Assembly: GCA_035530615.1 (NCBI GenBank)
Contig: DATKUL010000001.1
Span: forward strand, 248,001 to 312,000
Direction of reading: 5' to 3'
DNA: 64,000 nucleotides
Source: Candidatus Paceibacterota bacterium
GTDB taxonomy: Bacteria > Actinomycetota > Actinomycetes > Nanopelagicales > Nanopelagicaceae
Positions 1 through 6,583 of the stretch are shown here, piece by piece (position 1 is the stretch's first letter; every line of letters begins with the position of its first letter). Both the position numbers and the translations under genes were made by a program. Below the pieces are notes generated by a model. It was given only the letters and a program-made list of their open reading frames with translations, ran no database searches and had not been told where the DNA came from.

Positions 1-1
1 A

Positions 2-133
2 GTGGAAGTTGCTGTGGTACCTGGAGAAGCTTTTGGACCTTCCGGATATCTTCGCTTCTCCTACGCGTTAAGCGATGAAGATATTGTGGAAGGAATCGGG
101 CGAATTAAGAAGCTGATCGCTGAAATCCAGTGA
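2..133 (+). CDS. C-terminal end of a class I/II aminotransferase (partial)
   Basis: Only the last 43 codons are in the window; the gene begins upstream. The peptide contains [18 protein letters not shown], which matches the PLP-enzyme fold-type I C-terminus of aspartate/aromatic aminotransferases, where the Arg before FSYA binds the substrate carboxylate. It ends in TGA and is followed by a short convergent gap to murB. A cytosolic transaminase is expected, but the substrate (aspartate, aromatic acids or succinyl-DAP) cannot be decided from this tail. Confidence 0.8.
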   Translation: MEVAVVPGEAFGPSGYLRFSYALSDEDIVEGIGRIKKLIAEIQ

Positions 134-153
134 CTTCAGTTTAAATTGAGGTT

Positions 154-1179
154 TTAGTTAAGGGTCAAGCCCACCAGGTTTACTTCTGGCACCAAATCAA
201 TCCCAAAAACTGCACGGACTTTCTCTTGTGCCTCTTTAGCCAGGGCCGCAATATCTGCAGCGGTTGCATTGCCCGAATTTGTTAATGCCAGTACATGCTT
301 GCTTGAAATTCGTGCACCCGAGTGCGCATCTCCTTTATGTACCCCTGCGTGTTCCATCAACCAAGCCGCTGAGGTCTTTACCTGCCCGTCTTCTTGCACC
401 CAACGAGGTGCTTCTGAGGGGAGTTTCTCTGAAGCCTCTGCCGAAATAATTGGATTGGTAAAGAAAGAACCCGCTGACCACGAATCGTGATCTGAGGGAT
501 TAAGAAGCATTCCCTTACTCGCGCGCAGCCTAAGAGTGGCTTCACGAGTCGCAATGACATTCGCTTTTTCGCCAACAGAAATACCGAGTGCAGTCGCGAG
601 TTCGGCATAGAGAATAGGCGAGGACATCTCCCCGATGCGCAATTGGAATCCGACATCAAGAATGACATAGCGATCACGCTCTGCTTTGAACCTCGAATTC
701 CGATAAGAAAATTCACACTCCCCATTTGTAAATGTTCGAATTTGCTTCTCTTTCCGATCATAAGTTCTCACACGAGTGATGAATTCAGAGGCTTCGTGCC
801 CATACGCGCCAATGTTCTGAATGGGAGCGGCCCCAACTGTGCCTGGAATTCCACTTAATGTTTCTAGCCCGGCGTATCCACGAGCAATAGTGGTTTCAAC
901 AAAGCTATCCCAGACTTCCCCAGCACCAATAGTCAGAGTCGCACCACTACACGCATCTACTTCGCTTTCGACTTTGGCACTTGAAACATGAATAACGACA
1001 CCATCAAATCCGGCATCGCTTACCAGAACATTCGTTCCACTTCCCAAGATAAGGACGCGCTTGCCGGCAGCATCAGCAGCTTGAACCGCAGAAATAATTT
1101 CTGCCTCATTTGATGCATTGACGATTTCTTGTGCGGGGCCACCCACGCGAAGACTGGTGTAGTCGGAAAGTTGGTCCAT
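154..1179 (-). CDS. murB: UDP-N-acetylenolpyruvoylglucosamine reductase (MurB)
   Basis: 341 aa, a normal length for MurB. It catalyses the NADPH- and FAD-dependent reduction that forms UDP-N-acetylmuramate in the cytosolic stage of peptidoglycan synthesis. Visible motifs are YTSLRVGGPA at the N-terminus, the FAD-binding GSGTNVLVSD, ETLSGIPGTVGAAPIQNIGAYG, YRNSRFK, and SAGSFFTNP, which carries the catalytic Ser. The C-terminal part has KTSAAWLMEHAG and HVLALTNSGNAT. It is the last gene of the minus-strand run that starts at rpmG, 10 bp after the glycosyltransferase-like gene. The start begins MDQLSDYTSLRVGG, directly at the first family motif. Confidence 0.95.
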   Translation of the reverse strand: MDQLSDYTSLRVGGPAQEIVNASNEAEIISAVQAADAAGKRVLILGSGTNVLVSDAGFDGVVIHVSSAKVESEVDACSGATLTIGAGEVWDSFVETTIARGYAGLETLSGIPGTVGAAPIQNIGAYGHEASEFITRVRTYDRKEKQIRTFTNGECEFSYRNSRFKAERDRYVILDVGFQLRIGEMSSPILYAELATALGISVGEKANVIATREATLRLRASKGMLLNPSDHDSWSAGSFFTNPIISAEASEKLPSEAPRWVQEDGQVKTSAAWLMEHAGVHKGDAHSGARISSKHVLALTNSGNATAADIAALAKEAQEKVRAVFGIDLVPEVNLVGLTLN

Positions 1180-1189
1180 GTATGAAAGG

Positions 1190-2077
1190 CTACCTACGTA
1201 GACTCAAGATTGCATTCTTTCCGCGGAATCGCTCAAGGATACGATCGTAATTCTTCTTCGATTGAACTTCGCGAAAGTCTGGATCCACATCGTGGTATCC
1301 ATGGTGACGATCTTGCATCAGCGGCAAATCCATTTGGAGCAGGTGTCCCCCTGCGTGCCGCATCCTCAGCGAGAATTCGATATCTGCATTTCGATAGTAG
1401 AGAGCTCGTGCGTTAAATCCACCGACGTCAATGGCCGCCTGTCGATCCAGAGCAAGGAAATAACTAAAGAGAACGTCAACCTCGCCTGGTCCCTTGTCGT
1501 CGACGGAGCGCCACTCGTCATTCACATTGATGAGCCCGCCCTTCCAGCCCACACCAGAGAAGGTGCCTTCCTTCAACTGAGCAAGGACGGGGGTAATCGC
1601 ATCTCCTAAAAACCGCGTGGAAGGATCCATAATGATGAGGAATTGGGAGGGAATATTTTGAAGGAGCGAATTAGCGGCAGGACCCCAGCCACACTCTTCA
1701 ATGACCTTAAGAACCAGAGTTTTCGCATCAATAACATCGACAAGTGGGCCGACCTCGTCCAGCGAGAGCAGAACAATAGGCACATCGGTGAATTGGCGGA
1801 TCGATTGAACGGTTGTAACCGCGTCTTCTTCAAAGCCTTGAATAATCATTGCGATTGCAATCTCGCCGGGCTCAATAATTGAAGTCATCGCACGCAGGTT
1901 TTCAATAACTGTGTATTTGAGTTTCTCGCGCAGTTCAAAAGATCCTGCTTGGTCAAAGATTTCCCAACCCAATTCGGCAAGCTGATCTCTTAAACGATCC
2001 GCGAGCACAAAATCTCTCGCTTCCCTTGCCGCCAGTCTTTCTTCGCCGAGTTTCCAGATCTCCTCTGGAATGTTCAT
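1190..2077 (-). CDS. Glycosyltransferase family 2-like protein with CysRS-like N-terminal helical segment
   Basis: 295 aa. Residues about 1-50 (AAREARDFVLADRLRDQLAEL followed by GWEI.D) closely resemble the C-terminal anticodon-bundle helices of cysteinyl-tRNA synthetase. From about residue 70 the protein looks like a degenerate GT-A fold: AIAMIIQGFEEDAVTTVQSI, a strand ending LIIMDPSTRF in the DXD position, then FLALDRQAAIDVGGFNAR and DIEFSLRMRHAGG. No signal peptide or membrane segment is seen, so it is probably cytosolic. It overlaps the hadB-like start by 4 bp and is followed 10 bp later by murB, so it is transcribed with cell-envelope genes. Sugar donor and acceptor are unknown, and it may be a nucleotide-sugar binding protein without transferase activity. 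The fold assignment is inferred from motifs. Confidence 0.6.
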   Translation of the reverse strand: MNIPEEIWKLGEERLAAREARDFVLADRLRDQLAELGWEIFDQAGSFELREKLKYTVIENLRAMTSIIEPGEIAIAMIIQGFEEDAVTTVQSIRQFTDVPIVLLSLDEVGPLVDVIDAKTLVLKVIEECGWGPAANSLLQNIPSQFLIIMDPSTRFLGDAITPVLAQLKEGTFSGVGWKGGLINVNDEWRSVDDKGPGEVDVLFSYFLALDRQAAIDVGGFNARALYYRNADIEFSLRMRHAGGHLLQMDLPLMQDRHHGYHDVDPDFREVQSKKNYDRILERFRGKNAILSLRR

Positions 2078-2472
2078 GACCTTGCTACCAACGCCTTTGT
2101 CATGCCTAAAACTTTTACACCACCTGATGTCGCGAGAATATTGAGTTGGATTCCATTTTCCGAAATCTCTGCCACGGTTGCCGAGACGGTGAGATCAACT
2201 TTCTCGCCGGCAGGCACGACGACAGGTTTGGTAAATCGCGCAGAAAATTCTTTTACCTTCGCCGGATCGCCGGCCCAATCCGAGACAAACTTGCCGACCA
2301 GTGCCATCGTCAACATTCCGTGGGCGATTACATCTGGAAGCCCGACTGATTTGGCAAAAACTTCATCCTGATGAATCGGGTTCTGATCTCCGCTGGCATC
2401 GGCGTACTTCTTTAGTAATTCGCGATCAATCCAGAAGACACGCTCGTCTATTCGGTCACCAACATTTATCAT
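2074..2472 (-). CDS. MaoC-like hydratase, HadB-like subunit
   Basis: 132 aa hot-dog fold. The hydratase-2 motif is clear: YADASGDQNPIHQDEVFAKSVGLPDVIAHGML, with the Asp/His pair (SGDQNPIH) as the catalytic dyad. Together with the preceding gene it should form a heterodimeric (3R)-hydroxyacyl-thioester dehydratase, as in the HadAB complexes of actinobacteria, working on acyl-ACP or acyl-CoA in fatty acid elongation. It overlaps the upstream hadA-like gene by 4 bp (ATGA), which suggests coupled translation. Whether it serves FAS-II or another acyl pathway here is not shown. Confidence 0.85.
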   Translation of the reverse strand: MINVGDRIDERVFWIDRELLKKYADASGDQNPIHQDEVFAKSVGLPDVIAHGMLTMALVGKFVSDWAGDPAKVKEFSARFTKPVVVPAGEKVDLTVSATVAEISENGIQLNILATSGGVKVLGMTKALVARS

Positions 2473-2858
2473 GCGCGCACCACCAAGGTTGACCAGGAAG
2501 AAACAACCAACTCTTTGCCAGAGTGGAGATCCGATCGAACGGTCACAATCTCATTGCCCGCCACCGACTTGGAGTTTTCGATCGTCGACGAACAACGGAA
2601 AACATCGCCAGCAATTATCGGCCGATAGATTTCAAATCTCTGATCCCCATGGACAACGCGGGACCAGTCCAGGCCGACACTAGGGTCAGAGAGAATGGAT
2701 TGGGATTGCGCAAGGGTGATGCGGATCGAGAATGTGGGAGGGGCAACGCTGGTATCGCTCTCGCCAATGACCGCGGCAAAATCTGCGATTTCAGAAGCTG
2801 TGACAGAAACTGACTCCGCACCGTGAAATGTGCGCCCGACGGAATCGGGATTGAGCAT
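2469..2858 (-). CDS. FAS1-like dehydratase, HadA-like subunit
   Basis: 129 aa. Residues 1-120 fit the MaoC N-terminal (FAS1-like dehydratase) domain: NPDSVGRTFHGAESVSVTASEI, then VAPPTFSIRI, VVHGDQRFEIYRPI and GDVFRCSSTIEN. This subunit normally lacks the catalytic dyad and binds the acyl chain, while the HadB-like partner encoded next carries catalysis. Its ATG overlaps the rpmG stop by one base, and it ends in a 4-bp overlap with the partner gene, so all three are one transcript. This order is conserved in actinobacteria. Confidence 0.85.
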   Translation of the reverse strand: MLNPDSVGRTFHGAESVSVTASEIADFAAVIGESDTSVAPPTFSIRITLAQSQSILSDPSVGLDWSRVVHGDQRFEIYRPIIAGDVFRCSSTIENSKSVAGNEIVTVRSDLHSGKELVVSSWSTLVVRA

Positions 2859-3028
2859 TAGCGAGTTTCGCGGTGGACTGTTGCTGCCTTACAGCGTGGG
2901 CAGAACTTCTTCAGTTCTAGACGGTCAGGATCGTTGCGGCGGTTCTTCTTGGTGATGTAGTTCCGCTCTTTGCACTCGATGCAGGCCATGGTGATCTTTG
3001 GACGGACGTCCGCACTCTTGCTTGCCAT
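2858..3028 (-). CDS. rpmG: 50S ribosomal protein L33
   Basis: 56 aa: [19 protein letters not shown] at the start, then [20 protein letters not shown] and [17 protein letters not shown]. Both zinc CxxC pairs (CIEC, CPRC) are present, so this is the zinc-containing (C+) paralogue. It is the first gene of the minus-strand rpmG-hadA-hadB-GT-murB run. A purine-rich AGGAGCAAGTC stretch precedes the ATG as ribosome-binding site. In many actinobacteria rpmG directly follows tRNA-Thr and tRNA-Met; here those tRNAs lie 2.1 kb upstream because accessory genes sit between. Confidence 0.97.
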   Translation of the reverse strand: MASKSADVRPKITMACIECKERNYITKKNRRNDPDRLELKKFCPRCKAATVHRETR

Positions 3029-3165
3029 GACTTGCTCCTAGTTCTGGTTCGTTTACTTGAGAGGGTCAGGGTAGCCGACAGCACCGTAGGACGCGAAATC
3101 CGCCCTTAACCTGACATAAGAATGAGTTATTTGGGGCTAAAACACCGCTTGACTGCGCTACCAGC

Positions 3166-3762
3166 TCACAGGGCGAGTTCCGTCAATTTCTTTCCACGCA
3201 GAGTTCGCCCATCCCTGGCCACCTGCCCGATGAAATCCCCGATTTCGCTCTTTGTAATTGAGTCACGCTCAACCACGGTGATTTCCACTGGTCGGCCAAC
3301 CTTTTGTCGAAGTGCCGTACTCGCCTTATAGGCACGACGTCGAAAGTCCTGCCCTTGCTTATGGTCCTTTGCAATTACAAGGAGATCCACGTCGCTTTTA
3401 GGCCCCGATTCACCTCTAGCGGCAGAGCCGAAGAGCATCACAGATACTGGTTCTGAACCCAACGCATCCACTACAAGTTGGCCCGCCAGCTTGTCTTGAA
3501 TTCTGGCAAAACCTTGCATTTGCACCACAAGGGCGTTGTCCTCTTGGAGAGTCCAAAGATGAGCCCTGCCCTTGGTTTTCGATTTGACGATGCCATGAGT
3601 GGCTAGATCGCCAAGTGCGCCGTTGGTTGTTGTTGGTGACAAGTCAGCCTGACGGGCGATGGCTCTTCCGCTCAGGGCGCTGCGATTAGAGAGCAGCACA
3701 TCCAGCACGCGCGCACGCGTAGCGTCATAAAAAAGAGCTAGTGGTCTATCCAATAGGTTCAT
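3166..3762 (-). CDS. Winged-helix / MNT-type nucleotidyltransferase protein
   Basis: 198 aa. Residues about 15-75 form an ArsR/MarR-like winged helix (ATRARVLDVLLSNRSALSGR followed by ADLSPTTTNGALGDLATHGI). Residues about 105-160 carry a minimal nucleotidyltransferase domain with the signature GSAARGES then SDVDLLVI, the GSx10DxD metal-binding pattern. MNT proteins of this kind either modify partner toxins (HEPN-MNT systems) or tRNA. No HEPN gene follows. Upstream, at 3789-3810 and 3865-3910, lie two inverted repeats sharing the half-site TATGTCCA, so the winged helix probably binds them for autoregulation (inference). It lies between rpmG and tRNA-Met in accessory DNA. Confidence 0.75.
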   Translation of the reverse strand: MNLLDRPLALFYDATRARVLDVLLSNRSALSGRAIARQADLSPTTTNGALGDLATHGIVKSKTKGRAHLWTLQEDNALVVQMQGFARIQDKLAGQLVVDALGSEPVSVMLFGSAARGESGPKSDVDLLVIAKDHKQGQDFRRRAYKASTALRQKVGRPVEITVVERDSITKSEIGDFIGQVARDGRTLRGKKLTELAL

Positions 3763-3788
3763 AGAAACTACCGCCCTTGCTCAAGCAT

Positions 3789-3810
3789 TATGTCCAGTTG
3801 GTTGGACATA
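3789..3810. promoter_or_regulatory. Inverted repeat, candidate operator
   Basis: TATGTCCA, a 6-bp spacer, then TGGACATA: perfect 8-bp arms. It starts 27 bp upstream of the start codon of the winged-helix/MNT gene, where an operator is expected. The same half-sites recur at 3877-3898 with one mismatch, which supports a shared DNA-binding protein. Confidence 0.6.
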
Positions 3811-3864
3811 GGAATAGTAGCATCCGTTTGCCAGTTGCGTTTAGTCCCGCGTGAAATAGCTGTT

Positions 3865-3910
3865 TCTGGCTATTCTATGTCCAATCTGCTGGACTTAGAA
3901 TAGCCAGAAC
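3865..3910. repeat. Long inverted repeat (20-bp arms) containing the TATGTCCA half-site
   Basis: Left arm TTCTGGCTATTCTATGTCCA, a 6-bp loop, and a right arm that is its reverse complement with one mismatch (coordinates could be off by one base). The inner part repeats the operator-like element at 3789-3810. The outer part, CTGGCTATTC, adds 10 bp per arm. It could be a second operator, a cruciform, a transcript hairpin, or the remains of an element end. The surrounding 3763-4169 stretch holds no convincing gene; the 82-codon minus-strand frame over it has no recognisable motif. Confidence 0.6.
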
Positions 3911-4169
3911 CTCTGGAACTAGTCCTGGCTATGCCTCTGCAAATTGAAGATAGGAAGTTTGAAGTGCCGCTTCCTGCAGGTTGAATATGAAAGGATGCAC
4001 CTTGAAAGCAAACAAACCGCCTAAAGTTCAGTAAACCGAATTCGGAAAACGTAGGGCACGCCAGTCTCGAAGAGTCGGGTCGTGCGCCTGGGGAAAACAA
4101 AATCCTGAAGTACGCCATTTCCCTAGCCTCAGGTCATGCGAAAACGAAACACTGAATGGCAAATTAGAT

Positions 4170-4197
4170 TTGACATAATTGTTTACAATTGTAAACT
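4170..4197 (+). promoter_or_regulatory. Promoter with embedded 16-bp palindromic operator
   Basis: A -35 box TTGACA at 4170-4175 and a -10-like TAAACT at about 4192-4197 are spaced 16 bp. The perfect palindrome GTTTACAATTGTAAAC (4181-4196) fills the spacer and touches the -10, so a bound repressor would block RNA polymerase. The toxin-like start codon is at 4204, giving a very short leader. The likely ligand is the ribbon-helix-helix antitoxin encoded second in the pair (inference from usual toxin-antitoxin autoregulation). Confidence 0.65.
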
Positions 4198-4203
4198 AGA
4201 AAC

Positions 4204-4491
4204 ATGATTCGGGAGATTTCCTGGATCTACGGGGAATGGCACATGTGGGTCAACCACGGAGTTGACCTCCAAGCAGCGGGAGAAGTAGTTGAGGATCCGA
4301 ATGCACTTCTTTTCTACCCTGATCCGAAAAGTCAGAGCGGACGAAGTGCACGATTGATTGGCTATTCACCTTCGCTCTATGCGGTTATCGTCCTCATCTT
4401 GGTTCCCAAGATCAACGGCGGCTGGTGGGGGGTAAACGGATGGAGAGCAAACAGCACCGACCGAAGAATCTATCGAGAAGGGGCATCGTGA
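4204..4491 (+). CDS. Putative small toxin of a toxin-antitoxin pair
   Basis: 95 aa, Trp-rich, no signal peptide. It begins MIREISWIYGEWHMWVNHGVD; further features are the segment VVEDPNALLFYPDPKSQSGR, then RLIGYSPSLYAVIVLILV, and a strongly patterned tail NGWRANSTDRRIYREG. Size, layout (short alpha segment, beta-rich middle, conserved C-terminal Arg/Tyr) and coupling to a downstream ribbon-helix-helix gene resemble BrnT-type RNase toxins, but I cannot confirm family membership. Its stop overlaps the next start (TGATG). Expression should be controlled by the palindrome just upstream. Alternative: a conserved non-toxic partner of the DNA-binding protein. Confidence 0.6.
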   Translation: MIREISWIYGEWHMWVNHGVDLQAAGEVVEDPNALLFYPDPKSQSGRSARLIGYSPSLYAVIVLILVPKINGGWWGVNGWRANSTDRRIYREGAS

Positions 4492-4802
4492 TGACGCGCA
4501 ATCAGAAGGTACCCCGCGAATTAAAGGCAATCGCGGAAGAAGCCGAACGGACTCGGGATCTACCGATACCCAAAAGCGCCAAATTCACTAAACCAAACCA
4601 ATCGATCCCGGTTGCCGTCAGGCTCACCCCCACGGATGTGGCTGCGATCGAAGAGTTGGCGCGAAAACTTGATCTGCCTTCATCCGCACTACTACGAGGA
4701 TGGATCGTTGACGGGCTCAATGCGACGCGTGAAGACTCCGTTGCAACTGCGCTTGATCGAATTGAATCTGATGTTCAACGGCTCCGCCAACTCGTCGTGT
4801 AA
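4491..4802 (+). CDS. Ribbon-helix-helix antitoxin-like protein
   Basis: 103 aa using the ATG at 4491, which overlaps the toxin-like stop codon and has the purine-rich GAGAAGGGG upstream. A longer reading from 4425 would run inside the upstream gene and is less likely. Residues about 37-70 (NQSIPVAVRLTPTDVAAIEE, then LARKLDLPSSALLRGWI) fit a CopG/MetJ-like ribbon-helix-helix. The C-terminal helix DSVATALDRIESDVQRLRQL may dimerise or contact the toxin. It presumably neutralises the product of the preceding gene and represses the pair at 4181-4196. Confidence 0.7.
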   Translation: MTRNQKVPRELKAIAEEAERTRDLPIPKSAKFTKPNQSIPVAVRLTPTDVAAIEELARKLDLPSSALLRGWIVDGLNATREDSVATALDRIESDVQRLRQLVV

Positions 4803-4850
4803 AATTAGGCAAGTGGATGATCCACTGCCACAAGGAGTAGAGCGCACTGC

Positions 4851-5102
4851 TCAGAGACGTCGCCCGAGTACGTACCGCTGAATGGCAATGACTGCGGTTG
4901 ATCTATCTCGTATATTCATACCGCGCGAAATAAATCGCTGAATCATTTCAGCAGTGTTTAGAGGCTTTTTGTTAAACCATGATCCTAAGAAATAGAAACC
5001 CGCCTGGTGCGCATCGTAGAGAGGCGTGGCGGGTGTTATTAAGACAAAGGTAACATTCGGTGGAGACAGCCCACAAACACCTTTTAGGGTATCTGTGAAC
5101 AT
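4851..5102 (-). pseudogene. Possible decayed NarL/LuxR-type response regulator fragment
   Basis: The frame reads 83 aa. The middle (VLITPATPLYDAHQAGFYFL) is reminiscent of a receiver-domain end, and the tail (MNIRDRSTAVIAIQRY) resembles the last recognition/dimerisation helices of LuxR-type HTH domains (typically LxVRDRTxAVIxAxRxG). The phosphoacceptor region and most of the HTH are missing, so if the reading is right this is a remnant with an internal deletion. It lies directly 3' of tRNA-Met. Weak resemblance only; the stretch 4803-5109 has no other feature I can see. Confidence 0.25.
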
Positions 5103-5109
5103 TTACTCG

Positions 5110-5183
5110 TAGCGGAGGCCGGATTTGAACCGGCGACACAGCGATTATGAGCCGCTTGCTCTACCAAGCTGAGCTACCCCGCC
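5110..5183 (-). tRNA. tRNA-Met (CAU)
   Basis: The minus-strand sequence begins GGCGGGGTAGCTCAGCTTGG and folds into a full cloverleaf. The anticodon loop centres on CAT (GGCTCATAATC), the T-arm is CCGGTTCAAATCCGG, and the acceptor has two G-U pairs with discriminator A. CCA is not encoded. The elongator-type stem and the lack of the initiator C1-A72 mismatch suggest elongator Met. It sits 1 bp from tRNA-Thr. Confidence 0.93.
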
Positions 5184-5184
5184 G

Positions 5185-5257
5185 AGCCCCCCAACGGAAT
5201 CGAACCGTTGACCTTTTCCTTACCATGGAAACGCTCTACCAACTGAGCTAGGGGGGC
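5185..5257 (-). tRNA. tRNA-Thr (GGU)
   Basis: The minus-strand sequence starts GCCCCCCTAGCTCAGTTGGT. The anticodon stem-loop TTTCC-ATGGTAA-GGAAA gives anticodon GGT. T-arm ACGGTTCGATTCCGT; 7-bp acceptor GCCCCCC/GGGGGGC. CCA is not encoded. Adjacent to tRNA-Met in the usual actinobacterial order tRNA-Thr, tRNA-Met, rpmG. Confidence 0.95.
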
Positions 5258-5310
5258 ACTGAATGTGGGTCAGCGTACAGGCTGTACTCACCAATCAGAA
5301 AATTGCAGGC

Positions 5311-6258
5311 TTAAAGAGCGGGATTGAGAGTCACCTTTCCTGTCGTCTTTCGGGCAAGAACTTGGCGAAGCGCCTCAGTTGCTTGGCTCAACGGGAAGAT
5401 CGGCCCGACGACCGGGCGGAGTTTGCCTGCCTCAATAAGTTTGAAAAGTTCGATGATCACGTCGTTGACTAGCGCTGGATTTCCAAAGCAGTTGCCGAGC
5501 CAGAAACCTGCCACGGTTTTTGTTCCGGCGAGAAGAGCAGTGGGAGCAATAGGAGTTGCCGGAACTCGCGAGGCAGATCCAAATGTGACGAGTCGGCCAA
5601 AGGGAGCAAGCACGGCGAGGCTGGCATCAAATGTCTTCCCGCCCACCATTTCCAAAACCATGTCCACTCTCTTGCCATCATTGGCCGCCAAGATCGCAGC
5701 GCCAAGATCTTCAGAATTGGCATCGACGGTTGCGTCGGCTCCCAAAGACTTCGCCAACTCTCGCTTATCGATTGAAGATGCAACTGCTATCACCCGTGTC
5801 CCCCACATCTTCGCAAGTTGTACTGAGACCGTGCCGACACCTCCAGCCGCAGCATGGACCACCACTGACTCACCGGGTTTGATGTGTCCTACCGTTTTCA
5901 AAATGTGCCAAGCAGTGGTTCCCTGAACCAACATCGCGAGCGCCTGCTCGTCACTCACACCGTCAGGAATGTCAACGCATTGATCGCGATTCGCAACAGC
6001 CTTCTGCGCATATCCGCCAGATACTGAAGCCAAAACCCTCTTTCCAGATGGTGTCGTTCCAACAACCTCAAGCCCCGGGAATAATGGGAGGGTCTGCGGA
6101 ACGCGATAACTATTTTCGATCTGGTGAGTATCCGCGTAATTCACTCCAATGGATGTGACCGTAATCAACTCTTCGTTTGCAGATGGAACTGGATCTGCAC
6201 AATCGACGTACTCCATGACTTCAGGACCACCGAAATGCTCAACTCTGATTGCCTTCAT
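5311..6258 (-). CDS. Zinc-independent quinone oxidoreductase-like MDR protein
   Basis: 315 aa medium-chain dehydrogenase/reductase. The N-terminal GroES-like half begins MKAIRVEHFGGPEVMEYVD and has SIGVNYADTHQIENSYR and LFPGLEVVG. The Rossmann half has VVHAAAGGVGTVSVQLAKMWG, the AAGGVG dinucleotide motif. Structural and catalytic zinc cysteines are absent, so it belongs to the QOR class that uses NADPH to reduce quinones or activated alkenes. Cytosolic. It is divergent from feoA; the 82-bp gap carries a possible DtxR-like box. Physiological substrate unknown. Confidence 0.85.
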   Translation of the reverse strand: MKAIRVEHFGGPEVMEYVDCADPVPSANEELITVTSIGVNYADTHQIENSYRVPQTLPLFPGLEVVGTTPSGKRVLASVSGGYAQKAVANRDQCVDIPDGVSDEQALAMLVQGTTAWHILKTVGHIKPGESVVVHAAAGGVGTVSVQLAKMWGTRVIAVASSIDKRELAKSLGADATVDANSEDLGAAILAANDGKRVDMVLEMVGGKTFDASLAVLAPFGRLVTFGSASRVPATPIAPTALLAGTKTVAGFWLGNCFGNPALVNDVIIELFKLIEAGKLRPVVGPIFPLSQATEALRQVLARKTTGKVTLNPAL

Positions 6259-6259
6259 G

Positions 6260-6303
6260 CTGGGTAGCCTAAACCCGGAGGAAGTGTTATTTACGCAACA
6301 CTT
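6260..6303. promoter_or_regulatory. Possible DtxR/IdeR-like iron box and inverted repeat upstream of feoA
   Basis: TGGGTAGCCTAAACCC at about 6261-6276 keeps the TAGCCTAA core of the actinobacterial DtxR/IdeR consensus (TTAGGTTAGCCTAACCTAA); I count about 11 of 19 matching positions. Just downstream, AAGTGTT and AACACTT (6282-6288, 6297-6303) form a perfect inverted repeat with an 8-bp spacer. Iron control of feoABC is expected on biological grounds; the box itself is weak. Confidence 0.35.
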
Positions 6304-6340
6304 TCATCACTTAAATCAATTTCTCCATTACCGTTTGGCT

Positions 6341-6562
6341 ATGAACATGACGGCTATGGAGCAGAACAGGCGAGCGGTTGTCGTTACCATCGGTGATGAC
6401 AGGCACCTAAACCGACTTCGATCCAGCGGAATCCGAGCTGGGGCGAACATCGAACTGGTCGGTCGAACTTCATCTCGCGGCTTCCTAGTCAAAGTAGATG
6501 ACACTCGCCTCGTTCTGGGTTACGACTTAGCAGAAAAAATTACCTGTGATTACATCTCTTGA
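6341..6562 (+). CDS. feoA: Ferrous iron transport protein A (FeoA)
   Basis: 73 aa from the ATG at 6341 (alternatives at 6347 and 6356). A small SH3-like beta barrel: RRAVVVTIGDDRHLNRLRS, GIRAGANIELVGRTSSRG, and FLVKVDDTRLVLGYDLAEKI, the usual core of FeoA, which acts at the cytosolic face of FeoB. The same frame stays open further upstream, but that part lies over the promoter region and the divergent gene's start, so the short start is preferred. It is followed after 21 bp by feoB. Confidence 0.85.
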   Translation: MNMTAMEQNRRAVVVTIGDDRHLNRLRSSGIRAGANIELVGRTSSRGFLVKVDDTRLVLGYDLAEKITCDYIS

Positions 6563-6583
6563 GCGAGATCGGTAGCCCGAGAT

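Noticed and set aside
3870-4118. 82-codon minus-strand frame between the MNT gene and the toxin-antitoxin pair
   Set aside because: It runs through the long inverted repeat, shows no motif, no ribosome-binding site and no conserved-looking composition.
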